A stretch of 64,000 bases of DNA from Halarcobacter sp. (GTDB lineage: Bacteria > Campylobacterota > Campylobacteria > Campylobacterales > Arcobacteraceae). The position numbers were made by a program, and so were the translations under genes. The DNA lies in NCBI RefSeq assembly GCF_963675975.1, contig NZ_OY780939.1, positions 2,666,001-2,730,000 on the forward strand, in the 5' to 3' direction. Within the stretch, counting starts at the first letter, position 1. Each line of letters begins with the position of its first letter. Under the pieces are notes generated by a model that saw nothing but the letters and a program-made list of their open reading frames with translations, was not told where the DNA came from and made no database searches. Below are positions 8,661 to 18,535 of the stretch, piece after piece.

Positions 8661-8664
8661 AATA

Positions 8665-8904
8665 TTACTTTTTTATTATTTTAACTACATATAGTAATAA
8701 AACTGCTCCTACAGTTGAAGTAATGATAGAGCCTATAAATCCTACACTTTTTATTCCAACTAAGCCAAATACAAAACCACCAACTATAGCACCAACAATC
8801 CCAACTGCGATATTACCAACAATACCAAAACCGCCACCTGTCATGATTTTTCCAGCTAACCATCCAGCAATAGCTCCAATTAATAAAAATATTAGAATAT
8901 TCAT
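8665..8904 (-). CDS. GlsB/YeaQ/YmgE family small membrane protein
   Basis: This 79-residue, very hydrophobic glycine-rich protein has the family pattern IGAIAGWLAGKIMTGGGFG followed by GNIAVGIVGAIVGG and a third hydrophobic segment. Such proteins are called transglycosylase-associated or general-stress proteins, but no enzymatic role is proven. ATG 8904 follows AAGGAT by five bases. It is the first gene of a two-gene unit with the acetyltransferase. Confidence 0.9.
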   Translation of the reverse strand: MNILIFLLIGAIAGWLAGKIMTGGGFGIVGNIAVGIVGAIVGGFVFGLVGIKSVGFIGSIITSTVGAVLLLYVVKIIKK

Positions 8905-8995
8905 TTATAATCCTTTTCAATAATTTATTTATTCATTATTTTAATAATATCGCAAATGATATTAAATAGCCTATAATAGTGAAATCAATATATTA

Positions 8996-9565
8996 TTATT
9001 TTATCTTTATAGGAAGTAAGCTTAAGAAACTTAAAGCCTCAGGTAGTGAGAATTGTGCTTTTTGTATATCGTTGTATTTTGGGTCTATTAGATAGTTTTT
9101 TGAAGTTTCAAAATTTGATTTTTTTAGATTATTATTTATAAATACAGTTTGTTCTAAATCACATCCATCGAAAACTGAATTTTCTAAATTACACTCTTCA
9201 AAGCCTGTATCCTTTATCAAAGAATCAATAAATTTTATTCTTCTTAAATCCATAAGATGAAAAGAGTTTTGTGATAAATTACAAGCTTTAAACTCCACAT
9301 TAAAAGGCTCATCACAAGAGCTCCATGAGATGCCTATTAGTTTTGAGTTTTTAAATTTTATGTCATTAAATGTTGAGGATTTTAATTTACTTAGTGATAA
9401 ATCGCAATTTATAAACTCACACTCGGTAAACTTACAGTTTTCAATAACACTTTTTGAAAAATCACACTTGACAAAGATACAATTATCAAAATATATCTTA
9501 TCTAGATTTTTATCACTATAGTTTTCAAACTCCTCTTCCCAATAGTCGTTTGTAGTAAAATTCAT
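8996..9565 (-). CDS. Pentapeptide-repeat protein
   Basis: This 189-residue protein carries repeated A/C-[DN]-[LF]-x-x units, such as FDNCIF, CDFSKS, CKFTEC, CDLSLS, CNLSQN, CNLENS and CDLEQT, spread over residues ~25-150. This predicts a right-handed quadrilateral beta-helix. Some relatives (Qnr) protect gyrase from quinolones; a resistance role is not shown here. Cysteine is often the central repeat residue. It starts three bases after the HAD gene's stop and is the last gene of the operon that starts upstream at the helicases. Confidence 0.88.
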   Translation of the reverse strand: MNFTTNDYWEEEFENYSDKNLDKIYFDNCIFVKCDFSKSVIENCKFTECEFINCDLSLSKLKSSTFNDIKFKNSKLIGISWSSCDEPFNVEFKACNLSQNSFHLMDLRRIKFIDSLIKDTGFEECNLENSVFDGCDLEQTVFINNNLKKSNFETSKNYLIDPKYNDIQKAQFSLPEALSFLSLLPIKIK

Positions 9566-9568
9566 TTA

Positions 9569-10036
9569 TTAGTTTCTCATTGTTGCTATTAGTCTATTTT
9601 TATCTTCTAAAAATGAGAAAACATCTTTAATAGATTTTACTAAGATATCCGAATTCAAAAGAGTTTGAGTGCACAAGCCTTCATCTTGTAATATTGCAAT
9701 TCCTAGAATAGATTCTTTTAACATCAGCATATCATTTCTACCATTTCCCACACTCAAAGTTGTATTTGAACCTAATTGCTTTATAAAATCCAATTTACAT
9801 ATATCTTGAGAATCCTTTCCTATGGTTATCACTTTGCAATTTGTATTTTCAAGTTCTTTTTCAACTGTACCGTACGTATCTGCTGTAATAACATAAAAAT
9901 CAAAATCATTAGACAAAGAGTTTATACTTTCACTAACACCTAAGATTAGTTTTCCATCTATTGCTATAGTTCCATTGTAATCAAATACAATATTTTTTAA
10001 CTCAAAAGGTTCTCTTCCTGGAATATCTATTTTCAT
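9569..10036 (-). CDS. HAD-superfamily protein, soluble P-type-ATPase-like
   Basis: This 155-residue protein has HAD motif I as FDYNGTIAIDG near residues 19-29 and motif IV as GNGRNDMLM near residue 97. Compared with classical DxDx(T/V), the second acidic residue is replaced (DYNGT), as in small soluble P-type-ATPase-like HAD proteins. The phosphatase function is inferred. Its start overlaps the end of the kinase-like gene by four bases (ATGA), so the two are translationally coupled. The pairing suggests a shared small-molecule phosphate reaction. Confidence 0.8.
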   Translation of the reverse strand: MKIDIPGREPFELKNIVFDYNGTIAIDGKLILGVSESINSLSNDFDFYVITADTYGTVEKELENTNCKVITIGKDSQDICKLDFIKQLGSNTTLSVGNGRNDMLMLKESILGIAILQDEGLCTQTLLNSDILVKSIKDVFSFLEDKNRLIATMRN

Positions 10037-11031
10037 ATTTTCTCTTTTTGTAAATTTTTATTTTTTAAGTAAGCTAAGGCTTTTGTTGTAAGTTCATCTG
10101 AATACTCATTAATTTTAAAATGATTAGGACTCCAACCTTTTAAAAATCTTTGAAAATCAGCCCATGCCACAGAAAACAAAGGTCTCCACTCCTCTTCTAA
10201 CTTTTCAATATCAATCTCTTTTTTATAGTTTTTTAAAGCAAGTTCTAAAGCATCAAAATATGTATCTAAAATCCACTCTTCATTTTGTTCACAAGCTTCA
10301 GGATCTATTGCACTACTCATAAAATAAGCAATATCTTTCATCCCACAGCCATGTCCTACGTATTGAAAATCTACAGCTGCACATGAAGTTCCTTGTATGT
10401 TAAAACAAAAATTTGCTAACTTAGCATCCCCATGAACTATAGTTTGATATTTTGTATTTTGTAAAACTTTATCAATAGTTTTTGCATAATCTTTTAGTTG
10501 TTTATCTTCTAATAACTCAAACTCATCTGGTCTAGTATCTAAGTGCCAATAAGTCCCAGTTTCCCAAATAATATCAGATTTGACTCCCATATATTTTCCA
10601 TGAAAGTTAGCCAACCAAGAAAGACAAGCTTTTAAGTGTGTTTTATAAGCATAAGAGATAACTGAAGTAAATCCTACACTTGCTAAATCTTCCATTACAA
10701 TAAGAAACTCTTCATTTGTTTGAAAGCATTTAAGACCTTGTGGCATACGACAGTTTTCATCTATTGTTTTAGAAAAGTTTTTATACCAATTTACTTCAAC
10801 TTGATAAGAGTGTAGTTTTCTTTTGTGGGAAAAATCAGTATTCCAACCTCTTGGATGAGAAGATGGTTGTGGAAGTTTTATATGTTTGATAATAATACTA
10901 TTTTTAGGAAACTTTACACGAACAAGTTCCCCATATCCACTCCATAAAATCTGTATAGTTTCGATAGAGACTAATCTTCCTAATTGAAACTCATCACCAA
11001 TCTTTTGATATAAACTACTACAATCTTGCAT
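10033..11031 (-). CDS. Aminoglycoside-phosphotransferase-fold small-molecule kinase
   Basis: This 332-residue protein is a choline/aminoglycoside-kinase-like phosphotransferase. The catalytic-loop motif is IVHGDAKLANFCF (~residue 200) and the metal-binding motif is AVDFQYVGHGCGMKDIAYF (~residue 220). The layout is nearer to the ecdysteroid-kinase-like (EcKL) branch than to antibiotic-resistance enzymes. The substrate is unknown. It overlaps the HAD gene by four bases and lies seven bases after the exporter gene. Confidence 0.85.
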   Translation of the reverse strand: MQDCSSLYQKIGDEFQLGRLVSIETIQILWSGYGELVRVKFPKNSIIIKHIKLPQPSSHPRGWNTDFSHKRKLHSYQVEVNWYKNFSKTIDENCRMPQGLKCFQTNEEFLIVMEDLASVGFTSVISYAYKTHLKACLSWLANFHGKYMGVKSDIIWETGTYWHLDTRPDEFELLEDKQLKDYAKTIDKVLQNTKYQTIVHGDAKLANFCFNIQGTSCAAVDFQYVGHGCGMKDIAYFMSSAIDPEACEQNEEWILDTYFDALELALKNYKKEIDIEKLEEEWRPLFSVAWADFQRFLKGWSPNHFKINEYSDELTTKALAYLKNKNLQKEKI

Positions 11032-11037
11032 ATCAAA

Positions 11038-11913
11038 TCAAACCTTTTTTGATGATTTTTTTGTAACTAAAATACCACCAGTTACAATTAAAATAATACC
11101 AATAAATGTATAAATATCTGGAAATACATCCCCTAAAAGAACACCAAATCCAATTGCAAATGGAATATTAGTATAACTAACTACGCCTATAATACTTGCT
11201 TTACTTATACTATATGCTCTTGTTAAAAACCATTGTGAGGCAGTTGAGATTACAGCCATTAAAAGTACTAATGCCCAAACCCAAATTTGTGTATGCATCT
11301 GAAAACTAGCATATGGTGTAAATAGACACAATACTAAAGGTATAAGCATACCAACACCCATAAAAGAAAGCATTATCAATCTTGCGTCATAGATATCTTT
11401 TATCTTTTTTATAGTTGCATAAGCTGCTGCTGCAAAAAAACCACCCAATACTCCTAAAAAATGCTCATGAGAAATCTCTACACCAAAAGGTTTCATAATA
11501 AAAAGTATTCCAGCAAATCCAATTATAAGGGCAAAAAAAGTTTTTAGATTTATAGTTTCTTTCATAAGATAATAAGCCAATATAGTTACAAAAAATGGTG
11601 ATGTTTTATTTAATATAACAGCCTCACCTAAAGGTATAGTTGCAATTGTATAAAAAAACAAAACCATAGCTAAAGCTCCAAATAGACCTCTTAATACAAG
11701 TAAATGAAGCTTTGATACATCAACTGAAACAGAAAACTTCTTCAAACTAAAAAGTATAATAAATACACCTATAAGATTTCTATAAAAAACTATCTCGATT
11801 GGATCCATAGTTTGAGATAAGAACTTAGCAACTGCTCCATTAAGTGCTCCAAATAAAGCACTTATAAGCATAAATAAAACACCCTTGTCTATTGATTTTA
11901 ATTTTTCTGACAC
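11038..11913 (-). CDS. EamA/DMT-family transporter
   Basis: This 291-residue protein has ten predicted transmembrane segments in two EamA halves. The first begins with SALFGALNGAVAKFL and the second with GGFFAAAAYATIKKI. Drug/metabolite transporters of this type usually export small metabolites. The start is GTG 11913, directly after the TAA of the dehydrogenase gene and without a clear own RBS, which implies reinitiation coupling. The grouping with a dehydrogenase and a kinase suggests a small catabolic or detoxifying unit. Confidence 0.88.
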   Translation of the reverse strand: MSEKLKSIDKGVLFMLISALFGALNGAVAKFLSQTMDPIEIVFYRNLIGVFIILFSLKKFSVSVDVSKLHLLVLRGLFGALAMVLFFYTIATIPLGEAVILNKTSPFFVTILAYYLMKETINLKTFFALIIGFAGILFIMKPFGVEISHEHFLGVLGGFFAAAAYATIKKIKDIYDARLIMLSFMGVGMLIPLVLCLFTPYASFQMHTQIWVWALVLLMAVISTASQWFLTRAYSISKASIIGVVSYTNIPFAIGFGVLLGDVFPDIYTFIGIILIVTGGILVTKKSSKKV

Positions 11914-12873
11914 TTATTTTAAACCATTTACAATATTTATAGGTTTTAAGCCATCTAGCACCCTTTTTACATTTAAAGCTGCTTTTTGTCTCATCTCAAA
12001 ATATGCTTTATCGCTATAAAATGCAGAGTGTGGATTTATCAAAAATCTTCCATCAAGCCATTTCTCTTTTGCTTTCCATGCATCTATCATAAGTCCATCT
12101 TTTGGTGGTTCACTTGGAAGTACATCAAGGTTTACACAATTTAGTTGACCACTTTTTAAAGGCTCATAAAATACATCCAAATCTTTTACTATAGCACCTC
12201 GTGCTGTGTTTACTATAGAAGCACCTTTTTTCATCTTTGAGATAAACTCTTCATTTACCATGCCATTTGTATCAGAGTTTAAAGGGCAGTTTATAGAGAT
12301 GATATCACAAGTTTTTAGAAGCTCATCTAAGCTATCAACTCTTTTTGCTCCAAGCATCTTTTCTGTACCACTTGAAAGGTATGGGTCATAAAAGTAAGTT
12401 TGAAACCTAAGGGCATTTGCTTTTAAAATAACACTTCCCCCTATTCTTCCAGCTCCTATTACACCAACTTTATAATCACTATTTCTTTTGATATATTTTA
12501 AAGTATTGGTTTGCCAAGAGCCATCTTCGTATTCTCTACACTGATAATCATATCTTGTAATTCCTCGTGCAATGTTCATAATCATAGCAATAGCTGTATC
12601 ACTAACCTCTTCTGTACCATAATCAGGAGTATTTGAAGCATAAATTCCTTTTTGTTTGATATATTCTAAATCTTGGAATACATCATATCCAACGCCGTAT
12701 CTTACCATCGCTTTTAGATTTGGCAAAGAGTCTATAAATTCATTTGTAATTTTTTTATGCCAAACTAATAATACTTCAATACCTTCATGAAGTTCAGGTG
12801 AGATTTCGTCCCCTAAAACCTCTTTTTCTATATCTGGATTTGTTATCTTATCTGTTATATAAACTTTTTTCAT
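11914..12873 (-). CDS. D-isomer-specific 2-hydroxyacid dehydrogenase (CtBP-like)
   Basis: This 319-residue NAD-dependent dehydrogenase has the Rossmann motif VGVIGAGRIGGSVI (~residue 140), the catalytic Arg region NTARGAIVKD, an acidic residue in DVLPSEPP and the His in NPHSAFYSD. It reduces or oxidises 2-hydroxy acids; the exact substrate is not clear. The final residues (QKAALNVK...NIVNGLK) recur in degraded form in the scar at 5.4 kb, so a paralogue existed there. AGGAGAAACTATG-type spacing supports ATG 12873. It lies 16 bases downstream of hrpB. Confidence 0.9.
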   Translation of the reverse strand: MKKVYITDKITNPDIEKEVLGDEISPELHEGIEVLLVWHKKITNEFIDSLPNLKAMVRYGVGYDVFQDLEYIKQKGIYASNTPDYGTEEVSDTAIAMIMNIARGITRYDYQCREYEDGSWQTNTLKYIKRNSDYKVGVIGAGRIGGSVILKANALRFQTYFYDPYLSSGTEKMLGAKRVDSLDELLKTCDIISINCPLNSDTNGMVNEEFISKMKKGASIVNTARGAIVKDLDVFYEPLKSGQLNCVNLDVLPSEPPKDGLMIDAWKAKEKWLDGRFLINPHSAFYSDKAYFEMRQKAALNVKRVLDGLKPINIVNGLK

Positions 12874-12889
12874 AGTTTCTCCTAGATGA

Positions 12890-15397
12890 TTATTTCATAT
12901 TTTTTTTAGTTTTATTTGTAGCTATTGCTTCAAAAGGATTGTCTGGCCAATAGTGTTTTTTGTATTTAGAAAAAAGCTCTTTTTTCACCTCATCATATGA
13001 GTTTTCCCAAAAGCTTTTTAAATCGTATGTTATTTGTATTGGTCTTAATGCTGGACTTAAAAGATGTATTTGAAGTGCAAAACTATTGTTTAAAATCTTT
13101 GGAGTATCACTTTGTCCAAACATCTCTTGAATCTTTACAGCCAATATAGGTGTTTGAGAATTTGAGTAATCAATCTTTATATTTGAACCACTAGGCACTT
13201 TTATATGTGTGGGTGCCAAGATATCTATTTGCTGTTGCATATCCCAAGGTATTGTACCTAAAAGTATAGAATAGATATCTAAAGCTTCAAGCTCCTTTAT
13301 AGTTTTTATATTTGATAAATAAGGGCTTAACCACTCCTCTAAACTATCCAACAAATACTCATCTGAAAAATCAGGCAACTCTATATCCAGATGTGTACTT
13401 ATAAAAACAAGCCTTTGTTTTAAATCAATAGCTTTTTTACTCCATGTTAAAACACTCAAACCTTCACTTCTAATAAGCTCTAAAAATAGCTTAGAAAAAT
13501 CGTGTTTATCATCTATGGATACAGGTTTTGAGTATAGTTCAAGCTCATAAAAGTAGCTTATTTGTCGTATATCAAACTTTTTATTATCTTTGTTATAAGT
13601 GATTGATTCTTTTACTTGTATATAATCAGCAAACTCTTTTTCTATGGTTTTTAATGATATTTTTAAAGCTAGATTTATATATGAGTCTTTGTTTTGAGCA
13701 TTTAAAACAGGCGTTATAAGAAACTCCTCATTAAACAGATTATCCTCACTATTTAAAATAGCCCCTTTGCCATTACTTAGTTTATATCTATTGTCGTTTT
13801 TGCCCCTTTGACGTGCTAGCCTATCAGGATATGCAAATAGAAGTAAAATAGCTAAACTCTCTTCATCTATTTTTTCTTTAGATTTTTTCACCTCTTCACA
13901 AGCTTTTAATTTGGTATAAAAAAACTGCGCTTGTTTTAAAATAGTATTTGCTTGTAACTTTTTGATATAAGAACTATCCAAATCTTTCTCATAAAGATGG
14001 ATAAACCTTGAATATATATCACAATTTGAAAACATCCCTTTAAAGATATCTTTTTCACTTAGTTGGGCACTTAAAAGGCAAGCTTCATAGCCAAAGGCTA
14101 ACTCATTTGCTTTTAATATCATAAAAGCAAATCTTGGATGAACACCAAGACCTAAAGCTTTTTTACCCATAGTTGTAATCTCAAAATTATTATCCAACAT
14201 CTTAAGCTCTTGAAGCATAAGTTTAGTGCTATTTCCCACCTCTTTATTTGGATAATCTAAAAACTTCAACTCCCTGATATCCTCTACACCCCAAAGGGCA
14301 ATATCAAGGAAAAAGGAGCTTAAATCTATTCTTAAAATCTCTGGTTTTGTTGACTCTTGTAGTATTTTACCCTTGTGCCAAAGTTTATAACACTTTCCTA
14401 AACTTATTCTTCCTGCTCGCCCTGCCCTTTGAACTGCACTATCTTTTGAGATAAAGGTAAGATTTAGATGATTCATTGCATTTGAATAGTTATATAAAGA
14501 TTGTTTTTCTAATCCTGAGTCTATTACTACTTTTACCCCTTCTATAGTTAAAGAGGTTTGGGCTATATTTGTTGAGAGTATTATCTTTCTTTTGTTTGAT
14601 GGATTTAGTGCTTTATCTTGCATCGATTTACTCAAAGCTGAATACAAAGGGAAAATCTTTATATCTTCATCTTTTAAAGCATCATCTAAAGAGTTTTGTA
14701 AAGTAGTTATCTCTTTAGCCCCAGCTAGAAAAACTAAAATATCCCCTTCATCCTCTTTTATTGCTTTTAAAATAGTATTTAAAAGAAGCGTGTTTATGGA
14801 TTTGAAATCTGGCTGTTTTATATTTGCTTCTAAAAAAACCTCTTCCACCTCATAGCTTCTACCTTTGGAACTTATAACAGGAACTTCTCCTAAAAGAGTT
14901 TCTAAAGCATTTGAGTTTAAAGTTGCAGACATAATAAGAAGTTTTAAATCCTCCCTTAATAACTCTTGAACTTGTAAAGATAAAGCAAGGGATAAATCTG
15001 TATGGATACTTCTTTCATGAAACTCATCAAAGATTATCATAGCTACATCTTCCAAAGCTTGGTCGCTTTGAAGTTTTCGCACTAGTATTGCTTCTGTTAC
15101 AACTAGAAGTTTAGTCTCTTTTGAAAAACAACTCTCCATTTTGACTTGATAACCTACGCTTTGCCCTACTTCTTCCCCTAATAGTCTTGCCATTTGTAAA
15201 GCAACCATTCTGGCTGCTACTCGTCTTGGTTCAAGCATTATAATTATTCTGTCTTCTAGCCAAGATTCTTTTAGAAGTGAAACTGGAACAACTGTACTTT
15301 TCCCAGCTCCTGGTGGAGCTTCAAGTATCAGTGTAGAGTTTGTATCTAGAGTATTTTTTATCTCATCTAAGACTTCATATATTGGTAGATTTTTCAA
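12890..15397 (-). CDS. hrpB: ATP-dependent helicase HrpB
   Basis: This 835-residue DExH helicase matches HrpB in length and motif order. It has Walker A EAPPGAGKST (~residue 25), motif II DEFHERS (~residue 124), SATLN motif III, the motif VI region QRAGRAGR near residue 325, and the HrpB-specific C-terminal half ending in PIQITYDLKSFWENSY and KKHYWPDNPFEAIA. The RNA substrate of HrpB proteins is not well defined. The start is TTG 15397, five bases past the rhlE-like stop; the next in-frame Met is far inside. Confidence 0.93.
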   Translation of the reverse strand: MKNLPIYEVLDEIKNTLDTNSTLILEAPPGAGKSTVVPVSLLKESWLEDRIIIMLEPRRVAARMVALQMARLLGEEVGQSVGYQVKMESCFSKETKLLVVTEAILVRKLQSDQALEDVAMIIFDEFHERSIHTDLSLALSLQVQELLREDLKLLIMSATLNSNALETLLGEVPVISSKGRSYEVEEVFLEANIKQPDFKSINTLLLNTILKAIKEDEGDILVFLAGAKEITTLQNSLDDALKDEDIKIFPLYSALSKSMQDKALNPSNKRKIILSTNIAQTSLTIEGVKVVIDSGLEKQSLYNYSNAMNHLNLTFISKDSAVQRAGRAGRISLGKCYKLWHKGKILQESTKPEILRIDLSSFFLDIALWGVEDIRELKFLDYPNKEVGNSTKLMLQELKMLDNNFEITTMGKKALGLGVHPRFAFMILKANELAFGYEACLLSAQLSEKDIFKGMFSNCDIYSRFIHLYEKDLDSSYIKKLQANTILKQAQFFYTKLKACEEVKKSKEKIDEESLAILLLFAYPDRLARQRGKNDNRYKLSNGKGAILNSEDNLFNEEFLITPVLNAQNKDSYINLALKISLKTIEKEFADYIQVKESITYNKDNKKFDIRQISYFYELELYSKPVSIDDKHDFSKLFLELIRSEGLSVLTWSKKAIDLKQRLVFISTHLDIELPDFSDEYLLDSLEEWLSPYLSNIKTIKELEALDIYSILLGTIPWDMQQQIDILAPTHIKVPSGSNIKIDYSNSQTPILAVKIQEMFGQSDTPKILNNSFALQIHLLSPALRPIQITYDLKSFWENSYDEVKKELFSKYKKHYWPDNPFEAIATNKTKKNMK

Positions 15398-15402
15398 GAT
15401 AA

Positions 15403-16632
15403 CTATCTTAGTCCTTGCTCTCTTAACTTATCTTTTTTACTTTTTCTTTTCCCTTTTACAGGTTGTGGGCCTTTTTGTTTCTTTTGCTCTATCAAAGTAA
15501 AATCAAAACCATCTATTTGCTCTTTTGGTATATCTAATTTATATCTTTTTTCTATTAGTTTAAAGTGATTTAGATTTTCATTGTCTAAAAAAGATATTGC
15601 TGTTCCAGTTTTACCTGCTCTTGCTGTTCTTCCTATTCTATGGATATAATCTTCTGTACTTCTTGGCAAATCAAAATTGATAACGCAATCTATATCATCA
15701 ATATGTAAACCTCTTGAAGCAATATCAGTAGAGAATAAAATATCTATTTTTTTATTTTTAAAGTCATCAAGGGTTAAAATTCTCTCCTCTTGGGTTAGAT
15801 CCCTATGGAAAGATTCTGCTTCGTAGCCTTTTTTTAAAAACTTATTTGCTATATTATCTGCTGCTCTTTTATTTGCCATAAAAACTAAAACTGATTTGAA
15901 GTTGTGTTGTTTTATTAGGTATCTTAAAAGTTCACTTCTATCCTCTTTTTTTACAAATATTGCCCTTTGAGTTATCTCTTGAACATGAGTACTTGTATCT
16001 TCAACTTCTATTTTTATAGCCTTAGTAGTTATCTTTGAAGCTATATCAATAACCTTTTGAGAATATGTTGCAGAAAATAATAGGTTTTGTCTTTGCTTTG
16101 GAATAATCTTTAAAATCTCATCAAGCTCTTGAACAAACCCTAAATCCAGCATCTTATCAGCTTCATCTAAAACAAAATATTCAATAGTGCTTAAATCAAT
16201 CTGCTTTTTACCTATGATATCTAGTAGTCTTCCAGAAGTAGCAACTACTATATCACACCCTTTTTGTATCTTTAAAAGCTGCTCCCCTATTTTCTCTCCA
16301 CCTATAACAGATACAACACTAAGCTGCTTTGGGAAATATTCACTCAAATTTGAAAATGTTTGGGCAATTTGTAGAGTTAACTCTCTTGTGGGAGCCAAGA
16401 CTAGAACTTTTATCTTTGCTTTTTTTTGTGTTTTGTTTTCTTTTAGTGCTTCAAGTATTGGAATAACAAAACTAGCTGTTTTTCCACTTCCAGTTTTTGC
16501 CTGAGCCATAATATCTTGTTTTGTTTTTACAAGAGGGATCACTTTTGTTTGTATAAGAGTTGGTGTTTTATAGTTGTTTTTTTCTAATGCTTTTGTAAGT
16601 TCTGAAGATAAGTTAAATATATCAAATGACAA
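15403..16632 (-). CDS. DEAD-box RNA helicase, RhlE-like
   Basis: This 409-residue DEAD-box helicase has the Q-motif (TPTLIQ), Walker A AKTGSGKT (~residue 46), PTREL, DEAD in VLDEADKMLDLGF (~residue 150), SAT, and HRIGRTARAG (~residue 325). A basic lysine-rich tail follows (KGKRKSKKDKL), as in RhlE proteins that act in ribosome assembly and mRNA decay. The start is TTG 16632, with AAGGA four to five bases upstream. It lies directly upstream of hrpB, forming a helicase pair. Confidence 0.93.
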   Translation of the reverse strand: MSFDIFNLSSELTKALEKNNYKTPTLIQTKVIPLVKTKQDIMAQAKTGSGKTASFVIPILEALKENKTQKKAKIKVLVLAPTRELTLQIAQTFSNLSEYFPKQLSVVSVIGGEKIGEQLLKIQKGCDIVVATSGRLLDIIGKKQIDLSTIEYFVLDEADKMLDLGFVQELDEILKIIPKQRQNLLFSATYSQKVIDIASKITTKAIKIEVEDTSTHVQEITQRAIFVKKEDRSELLRYLIKQHNFKSVLVFMANKRAADNIANKFLKKGYEAESFHRDLTQEERILTLDDFKNKKIDILFSTDIASRGLHIDDIDCVINFDLPRSTEDYIHRIGRTARAGKTGTAISFLDNENLNHFKLIEKRYKLDIPKEQIDGFDFTLIEQKKQKGPQPVKGKRKSKKDKLREQGLR

Positions 16633-16674
16633 AAAATTCCTTTTTATTTATTATATAAAGAAATCTCTTAATAG

Positions 16675-16968
16675 CTATATAGATTTTTCAGAATCTTTAG
16701 GAAACTGTGCATTATATATATTTGCTACATGGATTAGACTTATAACTTTGATTAGAGGTTTTATCAAAAACTGTGCACTACCAACAATAAACAACCAAGT
16801 TCCACTCTCCATCAAAGAATCATTCAAAAAGAAAATACTTCCTACCAAAAACCAAATTGCTATAAGTAAGTCATTAAAAGCACCAATAAATTCATATCGG
16901 CGCTGTATAACAATGTGTCGATTCCCTATATCTAAATCTAGTTCATTTTCATTTTTATAAAATGTCAT
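16675..16968 (-). CDS. YrhK-like small membrane protein
   Basis: This 97-residue protein has two or three hydrophobic segments. It matches the YrhK-domain pattern IVIQRRYEFIGAFNDLLIAIWF, seen here in short pieces (QRRYEF, IAIWFLVGSIFF), and then SGTWLFIVGS. The domain's function is unknown. AGGTAAGAT precedes ATG 16968. It lies 42 bases upstream of the helicase operon on the same strand and may be its first gene. Confidence 0.8.
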   Translation of the reverse strand: MTFYKNENELDLDIGNRHIVIQRRYEFIGAFNDLLIAIWFLVGSIFFLNDSLMESGTWLFIVGSAQFLIKPLIKVISLIHVANIYNAQFPKDSEKSI

Positions 16969-17046
16969 ATCTTACCTACTTAACTTCCAAATAATTTTGT
17001 TCTTTATTAGAATAGGGAAATTCTCTTAAAAGAACTTTATACTATC

Positions 17047-18381
17047 CTAACGCATTTGAAAGATTTCTTGATGAAAATGCTTAGCATCTAATCCATTTGT
17101 AATAAAATCCTCTTTTAGTGTTTGACCAAATCCTTGAGGACCACAAAACCAAATACTAGATGATTTCCAAGCAGAAACCTCTGAACGTATTTGTTCGGCT
17201 GATAATCTTTTGTCTTTTCCACTTACTAAAATATGGATATTAACACCTGCTTCTTTTGCATCTTTTTTTAATTGCTCTATTGCAGTCTCTTCAAACTCAG
17301 CAGTTGGATGAAAAAGGTCAACGCTTATATTTTTAGCCGATTGTTTTCTTTGTTTTAGTTTAGCTATAAAAGGAGTGATACCAATACCAGCACCTACCCA
17401 AATTTGATGTTCTTGTTCATCTTTAAAATCAAAACATCCATAAGGACCTTCAACGGTAAGATTCATACCCTCTTTTAGTTTATCTTTTAATCTACTTGTA
17501 TGATCACCTAAAGCTTTTGTAATAAAAACTAATTCTTTTTTATCATTCCATGCTGATGCAATAGTATAAGGGTGTGCCCCTTCACTTTTATCTACAGTTA
17601 CATAAGCAAACTGCCCTGCTTCATGACCTTTCCAGTTTTCATCCATAGTTATAGTTGTTTCTAAAACTTTTAAATTAGGATAATAGTTTAGCTTAGATAC
17701 AGTTCCTTGTGCTTTACGAGAGGCTCCAATTTTTCCTGTTAAAGTTAATATTGCAGAGATAGTTCCTCCAAGTAGTAAAAGAGCCATAATCCAACCAACA
17801 GGCTGTACCCAATAGTCCAATTTCATAAGTATAATAGTATGGTAAACCAATACTAAATATGAGATAGCAATTAACTTATGTGTTTTTACAAACCAATGGT
17901 AAGGGAAATATTTAATTAAAGCTAAAACTATAAGGATAATTGCACCATAAAATGCCCATTCTCCTACACTTTCTGCAAATCCTCTTTGACTACGAAAGAA
18001 ACTCTCAATTTCACTTAATTCTCTTCCTTGTCCTGCTTTTCTAACTGGTTTTTCTAACCAGCCCCAGCCAACCATCCATTTTGTACCTTGTGCCATCCAC
18101 CAGTGAGATATTGCAAAAATTGCAGCTGTAATACCAAGCCATTTATGAAGACGATACATTTTATCTAGCCCATCTAAGTATGGCTCAATAAATTTTGGTC
18201 TTAAGGCAAGCAACATAGCTACACTCATAAGTGACATTGCTATCACACCACTATACTGTACAAATACTGCACGAAATGAAAAATAAGTGAATGGCTCAGG
18301 AGCTAAAGTATCAGCTAAAAACCAAACAATTGTTAATACTAATAATAAAATTATAAATAGATTTTTACTGTTTTTCATCAT
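17047..18381 (-). CDS. Ferric reductase-like flavocytochrome oxidoreductase
   Basis: This 444-residue protein joins an N-terminal ferric-reductase-like transmembrane domain (about six helices, residues ~8-215, with His residues in KWLGITAAIFAISHWW and FVKTHKLIAISYLVLVYH) to a ferredoxin-reductase-like cytoplasmic part. The latter has the FAD motif HPYTIAS (~residue 270) and the NAD(P) motif VGAGIGITPF (~residue 335), and ends in FCGPQGFGQ. It should move electrons from NAD(P)H via FAD and haem across the membrane. RBS AGAGGA suits the second ATG (18378) better than 18381. Confidence 0.9.
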   Translation of the reverse strand: MMKNSKNLFIILLLVLTIVWFLADTLAPEPFTYFSFRAVFVQYSGVIAMSLMSVAMLLALRPKFIEPYLDGLDKMYRLHKWLGITAAIFAISHWWMAQGTKWMVGWGWLEKPVRKAGQGRELSEIESFFRSQRGFAESVGEWAFYGAIILIVLALIKYFPYHWFVKTHKLIAISYLVLVYHTIILMKLDYWVQPVGWIMALLLLGGTISAILTLTGKIGASRKAQGTVSKLNYYPNLKVLETTITMDENWKGHEAGQFAYVTVDKSEGAHPYTIASAWNDKKELVFITKALGDHTSRLKDKLKEGMNLTVEGPYGCFDFKDEQEHQIWVGAGIGITPFIAKLKQRKQSAKNISVDLFHPTAEFEETAIEQLKKDAKEAGVNIHILVSGKDKRLSAEQIRSEVSAWKSSSIWFCGPQGFGQTLKEDFITNGLDAKHFHQEIFQMR

Positions 18382-18535
18382 ATCCTCTTTTTAGTTTATA
18401 TAAATATTGATTATTTATTGAGAATTTATTTTATAGAAATTAGACTTAGGTACTATTTTGAGGAATAAAGAAAAACGATATATTTAAATAAAAAAGACAA
18501 ATTGTAACAGAAGATTATAATCTAAAGGTAAAATC

